The notes beneath the pieces were generated by a model, which was not told the origin of the DNA, ran no database searches, and saw only the letters and a list, made by a program, of their open reading frames with translations. The translations under genes and the position numbers were made by a program. Source: a virus. From it: a stretch of 44,667 nt of DNA. The stretch's first letter is position 1, and each line of letters opens with the position of its first letter. Where the stretch lies: the IMG/VR virus record IMGVR_UViG_3300028666_000008, positions 1-44,667 of that record; one strand, 5' to 3'. Positions 39,327-44,667 of the stretch are shown here, in pieces.

Positions 39327-39393
39327 CCGGCCTGGCCGCTTCTGGCGCGCGATCGGGCGGATCGTGCTCTGGTGGTGGAGAATAGCGGCATGA
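39313..39393 (+). CDS. Possible micro-ORF, 26 aa
   Basis: MPGGDRPGRFWRAIGRIVLW then WWRIAA: a short basic amphipathic or membrane peptide in the gap between two genes, ending in an ATGA overlap with the recombinase start. There is no ribosome site of its own. The coupling to the next gene is the only support. Confidence 0.35.
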   Translation: MPGGDRPGRFWRAIGRIVLWWWRIAA

Positions 39394-40205
39394 AAAAAGC
39401 TTCTGCCATCCAGGCTGACAAGCCGGCAAGCCTTGAGGATCTCCAGGCTGATGCGCAGCGGAACCCCGGGCGGCCGCGGCCGCTCGGGGCGAAGAACCTG
39501 AATATGAGAGTTGCCATCTATGCCCGTGTCTCGAAGGAAACCTGCACGGTGAAGGCATGCGGCCACCTGAAGACGCACCACGAGGGCGGCAAGGGCGCTT
39601 GCCAGCGGCACAAGTGCCAATGCCAGAGGTATGAAGGTCAGGACACCGAGAACCAGCTGCTCGAGCTGCGGGCGTACGTGATCGCGCAGAAGTGGGAGGC
39701 GGTGGAGTATATCGATTACGAGACCGGCAAGACCTCCGATCGCGATTCGTTCCGCCGGCTGTTCGAGGACGCCAGCCGCAAGAAGTTCGACGTGGTGGTG
39801 ACCTGGGCGCTCGACCGGATGTCACGCGAGGGGATCGGCGAGACCTTCGACCACCTGAAGCGGCTGAAGCAATACGGCGTCCGGTACGAGAGCTATACCG
39901 AACCGCAGTTCCGCACCACTGGCCCGTTCGGCGAGATCTTCGCCGAGCTGCTGATCGCGCTGGCCGCCTGGATGGCCAAGATGGAGCGGTTGAAGATCTC
40001 GGAGCGAACCGTCGCAGGCCTGGAGCGCGCGCGGAAGGAGGGGCGCGTCGGCGGGCGGCGCCCGAAGGTGTTCGACCGGGACCAGGCGACGAAGCTACGC
40101 AAGGCGGGATTGAGCTGGCGTGCGATCGAGAAAAAGATGCACGTTTCGCAATCTACCATCCGGGACGCTTTGAGCGGCCGAACTCGCGCGAAACCCCGGC
40201 CGTAG
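39390..40205 (+). CDS. Serine recombinase (resolvase/invertase family) with inserted Cys/His cluster, 271 aa
   Basis: Catalytic serine is S48 in VAIYARVSKE, followed by DRMSREG with the active arginine pair, a long E-helix region and a C-terminal helix-turn-helix (DQATKLRKAGLSWRAIEKKM) typical of Hin/Gin-type inverters and resolvases. Unusual is residues 52-78, between the catalytic Ser strand and the usual Q-x-x-x-N-Q helix (QDTENQL): Cys52, 57, 71, 76, 78 and His59, 63, 64, 74, a probable zinc knuckle. Start ATG 39390 (ATGA overlap); ATG 39505 would remove the N-terminal 38 residues. With the tyrosine integrase present, its job may be inversion or resolution rather than integration. Confidence 0.85.
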   Translation: MKKASAIQADKPASLEDLQADAQRNPGRPRPLGAKNLNMRVAIYARVSKETCTVKACGHLKTHHEGGKGACQRHKCQCQRYEGQDTENQLLELRAYVIAQKWEAVEYIDYETGKTSDRDSFRRLFEDASRKKFDVVVTWALDRMSREGIGETFDHLKRLKQYGVRYESYTEPQFRTTGPFGEIFAELLIALAAWMAKMERLKISERTVAGLERARKEGRVGGRRPKVFDRDQATKLRKAGLSWRAIEKKMHVSQSTIRDALSGRTRAKPRP

Positions 40206-40454
40206 GGGTGTGCGAGAAACGTCTTCTCAGGGGTGGGTTTCCCCTAACTGAAACAAAGGACTTAGCAATTCCCGGTTTTCCCTATGCGCACCGACCGTTT
40301 GGCGCACTGACGGCTCCCAAAAATCCTGTGGTTTTTGACTGGAAGATGGGCTCCGTCTCCCTCCTCGAGGGACGCCGGCGCCGCGGCCTCCCTATGAGTC
40401 TGGATGGGTCGCGCGCACGCGAGGGGCGGGGTCGAATGTCCTACCAGGGGGTGC
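40206..40454. other. Gene-free stretch after the recombinase
   Basis: No convincing ORF. It holds a small AGGGG...CCCCT stem (40229-40245) and an AT-rich stem CAAAAA(T)CC-TGT-GGTTTTTG at 40318-40337. The latter could work as a weak bidirectional terminator where the recombinase meets the leftward operon. Base composition is similar to its surroundings. It may contain the target site of the serine recombinase; no repeat supports that. Confidence 0.45.
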
Positions 40455-40712
40455 TTACTGTGTGGGGGGAAGCGGATCTTCCGGTGTATGAGCTGGTGGG
40501 TTGGGATCTGCCTGGGTATCGACGGCCTGGCCGCCTACGGCAGCTTGCTGGGCCCGGTGGACCGCGTAAGCGTGCTCGTAGAGTGCCTTGGCCATCTGGG
40601 CGGCCATTTTTGGCGGAAGGGTGAGCAGCATGCCGATCGGCTCTCCCAGGTGAAGCGTGACTGCCTCGTCGGTGTGGCCGACCCCAAAAATTAGTTGTTC
40701 GTTGTTTTCCAT
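40455..40712 (-). CDS. Hypothetical protein, 85 aa
   Basis: MENNEQLIFGVGHTDEAVTL then HLGEPIGMLLTLPPKMAAQM, a beta-rich first half and a helix (AKALYEHAYAVHRAQQAAVG) followed by an acidic Pro tail. Small phage proteins with the pattern beta-strand, then L-x-L-x-P-x-x-A-x-x-M helix are common and uncharacterised. Last gene of the leftward operon. Start ATG 40712 with a rather distant AAAGG. Confidence 0.65.
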   Translation of the reverse strand: MENNEQLIFGVGHTDEAVTLHLGEPIGMLLTLPPKMAAQMAKALYEHAYAVHRAQQAAVGGQAVDTQADPNPPAHTPEDPLPPTQ

Positions 40713-40727
40713 TTGAGTAGTTGACCT

Positions 40728-40967
40728 TTAAGCCGCGACGACCTTCACCGTGCCGCAGACCTGGCAGACCAGCACGCGGGTGTTCGGCAGGGTTGTGACA
40801 TTGCCGGGTACGTCGGCGACGTCGGACACGATAAGAGCGTAGGCTGGTTCGGATCCGTTAAACGAAGTGTGGCAGACAGCGCACGCTGGATAATTCGCAG
40901 CGCCTGAATGCAATTGAGCGAGGATCTGCCAGGGAAACAGAGCGGCCCACCATGATCGGCGGTTCAT
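40728..40967 (-). CDS. Small zinc-ribbon protein with twin-arginine-like N-terminus, 79 aa
   Basis: ATG 40967 overlaps the previous stop as ATGA. MNRRSWWAALFPWQILAQLH is hydrophobic after an RR pair, then PACAVCHTSF and VLVCQVCGTV provide two C-x2-C pairs. CAVCH matches the heme motif C-x2-C-H, but with the second CxxC pair a zinc ribbon is more likely. It might be membrane-associated. Function unknown. Confidence 0.6.
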   Translation of the reverse strand: MNRRSWWAALFPWQILAQLHSGAANYPACAVCHTSFNGSEPAYALIVSDVADVPGNVTTLPNTRVLVCQVCGTVKVVAA

Positions 40968-41182
40968 CGTTTGTGTACCTCGATTACCGGCATGTGCGCC
41001 TCTTCGGGACGCTGAAACCTGTTCGGTGTGGGATTGAGCATTTGCTGGCGAGACCACCGGGCGAGCTCCATGACAGGAGTTTCGCCGGGCAGCGCGTTGG
41101 TCTGGGCAATCCAGTCGGCCACGAGCTCGTCGAGATGCTCGTGGAGCTGGACGTGCCTCTGGCGGTGTTGATCGTGGGTCAT
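40964..41182 (-). CDS. Small His/Glu-rich protein, 72 aa
   Basis: MTHDQHRQRHVQLHEHLDEL continues as helix (VADWIAQTNALPGETPVMEL). Rich in His near the start. ATGA overlaps at both ends place it firmly in the operon. Not recognised. Confidence 0.62.
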   Translation of the reverse strand: MTHDQHRQRHVQLHEHLDELVADWIAQTNALPGETPVMELARWSRQQMLNPTPNRFQRPEEAHMPVIEVHKR

Positions 41183-41454
41183 TCTCCCCTTCCCATTGGA
41201 CTCTCCGCATACCGGCTGTAGCGGCGTGCTGCCGGCATATCAACGTCTCTCGGCTTAAGGGCTTTCCGCGGAACAGGCTTCGGAACATACCGGGTGTAGC
41301 GCCGTGATGCCGGCATATCAGTGGCTCTCGGCGCGGCCTCGCGTGGCGCGGGTGTCGGAATCTCCGATAGGACGCGCTGCCAATACTTTCGTCGCCATGC
41401 TTTCAACCGCGCAAGAGCGGCGAGGTACTCCCTGCTCTCTAGTTCTAGTTCCAT
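41179..41454 (-). CDS. Basic protein with a duplicated DMPA-RRY-RY motif, 91 aa
   Basis: Start ATG 41454 has GGAGG seven bases upstream. MELELESREYLAALARLKAW is followed by a basic region in which DMPASRRYTRY and DMPAARRYSRY recur 27 residues apart, linked by PKPVPRKALKPRD. The basic, aromatic repeats suggest nucleic-acid binding. It overlaps the upstream gene's end by ten bases. Confidence 0.62.
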   Translation of the reverse strand: MELELESREYLAALARLKAWRRKYWQRVLSEIPTPAPREAAPRATDMPASRRYTRYVPKPVPRKALKPRDVDMPAARRYSRYAESPMGRGE

Positions 41455-41573
41455 TCGTCCGCCTCCTCTGTCTCCTCTTCGCACTCGTGAATACATTCGT
41501 CGTATTCGTCCCACCACGTATCTTCGCCGTCGCAGTAGCAGGCTTGGCCACAGTCAGGGCAGCTGTGTGCCAT
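41445..41573 (-). CDS. Tiny zinc-knuckle protein, 42 aa
   Basis: MAHSCPDCGQACYCDGEDTW continues to DECIHECEEETEEADEWN. The first part, C-x2-C-G-x2-C-x-C-D-G-E-D, and the later C-I-H-E-C, resemble short cysteine-rich phage and bacterial proteins of unknown function. ATG 41573 overlaps the HNH gene stop as TGATG. Confidence 0.7.
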   Translation of the reverse strand: MAHSCPDCGQACYCDGEDTWWDEYDECIHECEEETEEADEWN

Positions 41574-42031
41574 CAGCTGGCAGCCTCCCGTCGTAGCAGC
41601 GGCCTGGCCGCATCCTTACGAGTCATCCGTGTCTCTTTCGAGTTGTAGACGTGCTGCGGAAGATCGTAGTTGAGATGGCACCATTGGCAGAGCACCTTGC
41701 CGTTTTCCGGCCGGTCATCTCCTGGTACTCGATTGAGATGCGCGGCCGTCAGCACGATTTTTACCGCCCGCCAGTCGGCGTTCTCGTGGGCTTCCATGAC
41801 GGCGAAAGCATGCAGGTGCGCCTGCAGGTTGCCTCGTGGATCGTAGGCCATCCCCGACGCTTCGCTCCACCACCAGCCCGCAAACTCCGTCAGGTTCGAC
41901 CGGAAGACCCGTGCTCGATTGGGAGCATGGCACTGCTCGCAGGCGTTACCGGACCTGTTGAGCAGTGCGTTGCGAAAGGCCTGATACTGAGGCCCTCGGT
42001 AGAAGTGGCGAAGCTGCTTAGGAATCGGCAT
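41573..42031 (-). CDS. HNH endonuclease-like protein, 152 aa
   Basis: Zinc-bracketed HNH fold: CEQCH near residue 31, then VLTAAHLNRVPGDDRPENGK and VLCQWCHLNYD, giving the paired cysteines, the first histidine (AAH), Asn/Asp and the closing H-x-N-x-D. GGAG is seven bases upstream of ATG 42031. It probably cuts DNA. In phages this class serves homing, packaging or anti-host functions; which of these here cannot be told. Confidence 0.8.
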   Translation of the reverse strand: MPIPKQLRHFYRGPQYQAFRNALLNRSGNACEQCHAPNRARVFRSNLTEFAGWWWSEASGMAYDPRGNLQAHLHAFAVMEAHENADWRAVKIVLTAAHLNRVPGDDRPENGKVLCQWCHLNYDLPQHVYNSKETRMTRKDAARPLLRREAAS

Positions 42032-42161
42032 GTGGCCACTCCATGTACCGTTGGATTTTCGCGTCCGCTCTGGCGACGTCGACGGCCAGCCAGAGAAATA
42101 TCACCACTGCGAGCGCGGCCAGCAAGCCAACGCACGACAACGCTATGAGTGTGAAGGGCAT
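42018..42161 (-). CDS. Small single-pass membrane protein, 47 aa
   Basis: MPFTLIALSCVGLLAALAVV continues hydrophobic to IFLWLAVDVA, then a short charged end. One membrane helix. TGATG overlap with the upstream gene, and its end overlaps the HNH gene start by 14 bases. The hydrophobic start of such short peptides can be a membrane-perturbing toxin or anti-defence factor, but no evidence here. Confidence 0.6.
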   Translation of the reverse strand: MPFTLIALSCVGLLAALAVVIFLWLAVDVARADAKIQRYMEWPHADS

Positions 42162-42406
42162 CACAGCCTCAGCTTTCCGTCCGCTGCGCGGACATGCAGC
42201 GGGCAGTAGTCAGTGTCGTTTGCGCGCCGTGTGGTGCAGGCCGTGCACAACACGGCATCGCAGGTCTTACCCCGGCCGGTCGACCCATCACAGAGGCGAT
42301 AGTCTTTAGTTTGCCGTCCGCAAACCGAGCACTTGCGCGGCCGTGGGGCGGCGCTCATCACGATGGCGGTAGAGCCGCCTGGGAGTCTCACAACGTGGCA
42401 GGGCAT
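42161..42406 (-). CDS. Zinc-finger protein, 81 aa
   Basis: CSVCGRQTKDYRLCDG, then GKTCDAVLCTACTTRR and DTDYCPLHV give C-x2-C, C, C-x4-C-x2-C and C-x2-H, a treble-clef-like cluster familiar in phage and bacterial small proteins. GGAGG lies eight bases upstream of ATG 42406. Role unknown. Confidence 0.7.
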   Translation of the reverse strand: MPCHVVRLPGGSTAIVMSAAPRPRKCSVCGRQTKDYRLCDGSTGRGKTCDAVLCTACTTRRANDTDYCPLHVRAADGKLRL

Positions 42407-42410
42407 TGAG

Positions 42411-42677
42411 CTACCTCCCGATCGCGCGCGGGCCGCCGGCCGCGGCCGCCGCCAGGCGCCGGCGTTCCAGGTTCTGCGGTTGGTCGAAGAATTCGCTCCC
42501 GGTATCGGCGTTGACCACCTTGAGCATGTCTATCTCGACCTTGGCCGTGTCGATGATGGTCTGGGCCACCTCGCTGATGGCCCTGGCCCGCGCCAGATCC
42601 ATCGGCTTTTCGGTGTCCTTCAGACTTTCGATTGTTTCAAAGAGATGATTGCGTAGGTCCGTCATTTTGTTCTGCAT
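42411..42677 (-). CDS. Conserved phage hypothetical protein, 88 aa
   Basis: MQNKMTDLRNHLFETIESLK then DTEKPMDLARARAISEVAQT and IIDTAKVEIDMLKVV match a widespread small phage protein family of unknown function (D-L-R-N-H-L-F-E-T-x-E-x-L-K, then A-R-A-x-A-I-x-x-V-A-Q-x-I-I-x-x-A-K-V-E). GGAGG is seven bases upstream of ATG 42677. The C-terminus is Ala/Gly-rich. Confidence 0.75.
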   Translation of the reverse strand: MQNKMTDLRNHLFETIESLKDTEKPMDLARARAISEVAQTIIDTAKVEIDMLKVVNADTGSEFFDQPQNLERRRLAAAAAGGPRAIGR

Positions 42678-43365
42678 TGGCCAGCCTCCTCAGTCTTCGT
42701 TTGAGTGCACCGTTCATTTGGATCGCCAGGGCAAGCGGTTGCGGATAGCGACCCCACATTGCGTTGCGGCGCGCCATGTCCGCGCGCGAGACACACTCCA
42801 GGTTCTCGATCGTGCAGTTGCTGCGATCGCGATCTTTGAAAATGATGTTGTGGCTGGGCGGGATGTGGCCATGGTGCTGTTCCCACACCAGGTGGGAGAG
42901 CTGAGGCCAGATATCTCGGCTCCACCCAACATGCCTGGGGTTGTCAGGCTCTCTCTCGCGAACCTTGATGCGATAGAAGCCTTCGTTGTCGGCGAGGATG
43001 GTGCCGATGGGCCGAATGGTGGCCGCGGCAAACCCGCTCAGGTTGCCTTTCTTGAACTGCGTCTCCTTCATCCGGCCTGGTCCCCAGCCTGGCTGGCGGA
43101 CGCCCTTGTTGACCGGCACCTGGCCAGGCCGAAAGCGGTACATGGCGCCGGAGATCTCGAGGAGCTCCGCTTCGATGCGGTTCTTGGCCGCGATGTACTC
43201 GGCCGTCTTGGTGATACGGAGTTTACCGGCGGCGTCGTACACGGCCAAGACAGTTCGACCGAGGCGCTGCGCTATGGCTTCGGTGTCTTCCACCGGGTAC
43301 CACTGGCGGACCTGGTCGAGGTCTTCTGCGGTCCAGAAACGGCGTTTGAGCTTAGGACGGCCCAT
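42637..43365 (-). CDS. HNH endonuclease with N-terminal DNA-binding domain, 242 aa
   Basis: N-terminus (WTAEDLDQVRQWYPVEDTEA, AIAQRLGRTVLAVYDAAGKL) is a Myb/HTH-like DNA-binding part. The C-terminal part carries a type 3 HNH motif: LVWEQHHGHIPPSHNIIFKD followed by RDRSNCTIENLECVSRADMA. This combination is common in phage homing-type endonucleases. It overlaps the next gene by 41 bases. The N-terminal domain may guide site choice. Confidence 0.82.
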   Translation of the reverse strand: MGRPKLKRRFWTAEDLDQVRQWYPVEDTEAIAQRLGRTVLAVYDAAGKLRITKTAEYIAAKNRIEAELLEISGAMYRFRPGQVPVNKGVRQPGWGPGRMKETQFKKGNLSGFAAATIRPIGTILADNEGFYRIKVREREPDNPRHVGWSRDIWPQLSHLVWEQHHGHIPPSHNIIFKDRDRSNCTIENLECVSRADMARRNAMWGRYPQPLALAIQMNGALKRRLRRLANAEQNDGPTQSSL

Positions 43366-43555
43366 TTGCGCTCACCACCATCACGGCGCGGCCGCTGAAT
43401 CCGCGGGAGAGCAGCCACACGGTAGCTCGCTCGCAGTATTGCTCTCGTGTTCCCTGGCCGGCGTACTGATCGAGTTCGAAGGCCTCCTGGTCGGTTAGCC
43501 GGTCGAGTGCGGCAATGATGACGTCAGGAGTGAAGAGCACTTCAGGCGGCGGCAT
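43352..43555 (-). CDS. Small hypothetical protein, 67 aa
   Basis: MPPPEVLFTPDVIIAALDRL followed by TDQEAFELDQYAGQGTREQY, mainly helical. TGATG overlap upstream and a 14-base overlap downstream. No family recognised. It may be a small regulator or toxin-antitoxin-like protein, but nothing in the sequence says so. Confidence 0.6.
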   Translation of the reverse strand: MPPPEVLFTPDVIIAALDRLTDQEAFELDQYAGQGTREQYCERATVWLLSRGFSGRAVMVVSANGPS

Positions 43556-43779
43556 CAGCTCACCACCTTTACTCGGCTGAGGAGATAGCAGCCGGAGATC
43601 CCTTTAAGCGAAACCACCGCCGTGTGGCCGCTGAGCATGAAGGCCTCTGATTTCGTGGTGGTCCTCTTGACCTCGCCAGAGTCGTTGGTGAACTCGACTT
43701 CCGCGCCGACTGGATGCCTCAGGTTCCAGTTTTCGACCTCAAGTTCCTGGATGCGGGTGTGGTTCTGTTGTTTTGTCAT
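43555..43779 (-). CDS. Small hypothetical protein, 74 aa
   Basis: N-terminal helix (TKQQNHTRIQELEVENWNLR) then a short beta-barrel-like region (GAEVEFTNDSGEVKRTTTKS, HTAVVSLKGISGCYLLSRVK). ATGA overlap upstream. Unrecognised; the strand pattern would suit a small SH3- or Tudor-like fold. Confidence 0.6.
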   Translation of the reverse strand: MTKQQNHTRIQELEVENWNLRHPVGAEVEFTNDSGEVKRTTTKSEAFMLSGHTAVVSLKGISGCYLLSRVKVVS

Positions 43780-44090
43780 AGCTCACCGTCCTTGTACGGC
43801 AGCCATTCCTGACGCCTGGGAGCCGCTGTAAGGGGCATCGCCTCAGGCTGAGCTATTCGCACCTGGCCGGGCTCGAGCACCTCATTGACGTGCTCTATGG
43901 CCCGAGCAACGGCATACGCATGGCCTGAGACGGCGAGGTGTCTCTTGGTGACTTGGTAGCAGATCTGCACGCCTGCAGGTGACGGCCGGGTCCATAATCT
44001 CACCCGGTGTCCATTGCGTCGGCCGGTCCATTTCCGCTTCTTGCGCAACTGCGCGAAGATAGTATCGTGCTGTGAAGGTTCGATCTTCAT
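43776..44090 (-). CDS. Basic hypothetical protein, 104 aa
   Basis: AAAGGA is six bases before ATG 44090. FAQLRKKRKWTGRRNGHRVR is strongly basic, followed by a beta-alpha unit (GVQICYQVTKRHLAVSGHAY, AVARAIEHVNEVLEPGQ). First gene after the pentapeptide gene in the leftward direction. DNA or RNA binding is plausible. Confidence 0.6.
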   Translation of the reverse strand: MKIEPSQHDTIFAQLRKKRKWTGRRNGHRVRLWTRPSPAGVQICYQVTKRHLAVSGHAYAVARAIEHVNEVLEPGQVRIAQPEAMPLTAAPRRQEWLPYKDGEL

Positions 44091-44223
44091 GGCGTTCCTT
44101 TCGTGACTGACGGGGCCGTGACGGGAGATCCCGGCCCCTTCTGTTCAGACCTGCCCACCTGTCAATTCACCCGATGAGCTTTTGGTTTACCCTGACACCC
44201 TCAGGGTGGGACTTCGAAAATCG
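44091..44223. other. Gap between pentapeptide gene and rest of the leftward operon
   Basis: Holds a GGGGCCG...CGGCCCC stem (44112-44118 / 44132-44138, 13-base loop) just upstream of the 44090 gene and an ACCCTGA...TCAGGGT stem (44189-44195 / 44201-44207) just after the pentapeptide stop. Minus-strand TTGACA (44165-44160) could be a -35, but the base pattern 17 bases on is not a good -10. No T-run follows either stem, so termination is not proven. Confidence 0.45.
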
Positions 44224-44667
44224 TTATGCGCTTTGCTGCTGGACAGGGGCATCGAGCGCCACTTCGGGCTGATCGACCCCGTAGGCCTGCATCCATGACG
44301 CGCAGTATTCGATGTGGGCGGCGTATTCGGCAATTTGCGGGTCAGTGTAGCCTTCCGCCTTGCCGAGCTTCTCGTAATGCTGGCGCCACCACTGAATCTC
44401 GTGATGCCTGCAGCCGATGGTGATGAATCCTGCGGATCGAACGATGATCGGGTGCCTGGTCCCGAGGATTTGCAACGGCGTTACGGCTCGCGGCAGCAGA
44501 CCTATCGCGCCGTCCAGTCTCGCGCCGTCCAGGCTCGCGCCGTCCAGTCTCGCGCCGTCCAGGATCGCGCCGTCCAGGATCGCGCCGTCCAGTCTCGCGC
44601 CGTCCAGGATCGCGCCGTCCAGTCTCGCGCCGTCCAGTCTCGCGCCGACCAGTCTCGCGCCGACCAG
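44224..44667 (-). CDS. Pentapeptide-repeat protein, C-terminal part (gene enters from the other contig end)
   Basis: Reading leftward from the right edge, eleven L-D/V-G-A-[R/S/I] units run directly into a C-terminal domain of about 90 residues with the stretch GFITIGCRHHEIQWWRQHYE, ending at a TGA at 44224-44226. This kind of cap after pentapeptide repeats is familiar from phage proteins of unknown function. Joining this piece to the piece ending at 418 restores one frame if the 28-base terminal overlap is removed (862 minus 28 is 834 bases, 277 residues plus stop), so the two are one gene. The next gene downstream in the operon starts at 44090. Confidence 0.85.
   Translation of the reverse strand: MVGARLVGARLDGARLDGAILDGARLDGAILDGAILDGARLDGASLDGARLDGAIGLLPRAVTPLQILGTRHPIIVRSAGFITIGCRHHEIQWWRQHYEKLGKAEGYTDPQIAEYAAHIEYCASWMQAYGVDQPEVALDAPVQQQSA
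44503..44667. repeat. 15-bp tandem repeat, right contig end (11 units)
   Basis: Eleven units of the same repeat as at 1-313. The last 28 bases are identical to the first 28 bases of the window, and the identity breaks immediately beyond, so this is where a circular molecule was opened. The outermost unit at 44503 has tat as its first three bases (ATA codon) where the repeat gives way to the unique C-terminal domain. Confidence 0.97.

Noticed and set aside
39692-40624. 310-residue plus-strand frame overlapping the recombinase
   Set aside because: Arg/Gly/Pro-rich shadow in a second frame of the recombinase; its end runs through a gene-free stretch with no ribosome site.
40728-40967. c-type cytochrome (CAVCH motif)
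   Set aside because: A second C-x2-C pair and the short length fit a zinc ribbon; no other heme ligand or cytochrome context.
44189-44207. Intrinsic terminator after the pentapeptide gene
   Set aside because: Seven-pair stem, but no T-run on either strand.
1-44667. tRNA or rRNA genes
   Set aside because: No cloverleaf-type sequence with TTC-x-A loop and CCA-compatible acceptor was seen by eye in the gene-free stretches; a covariance search could still find one.

Overview
The window reads as an essentially complete genome of a temperate, tailed double-stranded DNA phage of podovirus type. It has high GC content and densely packed genes, many joined by ATGA, GTGA or TAATG overlaps. The first 28 bases equal the last 28. 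The two ends also carry the two halves of one pentapeptide-repeat gene, in frame once that overlap is removed, so the molecule is circular or circularly permuted and was cut inside a 15-bp tandem repeat. The host cannot be named from the sequence. The GC-rich coding and two virion-region proteins with Sec-like signal peptides ending in AQ would fit a soil bacterium such as an Acidobacteriota member, but that is a weak inference.

Layout. (1) A leftward operon starts near 2.9 kb with a replication-initiator-like protein. It runs through 415, across the contig ends, and on from 44.1 kb down to 40.5 kb. It holds about 18 small, tightly overlapping genes: two HNH endonuclease-like proteins, many Cys-rich zinc-ribbon proteins, a small membrane protein and the pentapeptide-repeat protein. 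(2) A control region at 2.9-5.5 kb carries a tyrosine integrase, several dyads and iteron-like repeats, a small basic protein and a LuxR-type HTH regulator. (3) A rightward late operon runs from 5.5 to 37.6 kb. It encodes terminase small subunit, a sigma factor, terminase large subunit, portal, a holin-like protein, scaffold-like protein, decoration-like protein, major capsid, a beta-helix tail spike, connector-type proteins, a 1,538-residue hub protein, a collar-type fibre, a GNAT acetyltransferase, internal virion-type proteins and a 1,763-residue polyvalent protein. (4) A small accessory block at 37.6-40.2 kb has an Acb2/Tad1-like protein (possible sponge for immune cyclic nucleotides), zinc ribbons, an OB-fold-like protein and a serine recombinase with an inserted Cys/His cluster. 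No endolysin, DNA polymerase, helicase, tRNA or CRISPR array was recognised.

Three patterns stand out. First, a 9-base motif, CGAATAACC, occurs five times, all on the plus strand and all in the late operon. Four copies lie 4-6 bases before start codons that have no Shine-Dalgarno sequence, and the fifth sits in the loop of a perfect 16-bp hairpin before a head gene. It behaves like a start-associated sequence or a cognate promoter element for the phage sigma factor. Second, three short ORFs with strong ribosome binding sites are nested, all in the same +1 frame, inside low-complexity linkers of the polyvalent protein gene. Third, the pentapeptide gene is built from nearly identical 15-bp units that vary at very few positions, as expected of a rapidly expanding and contracting tract.
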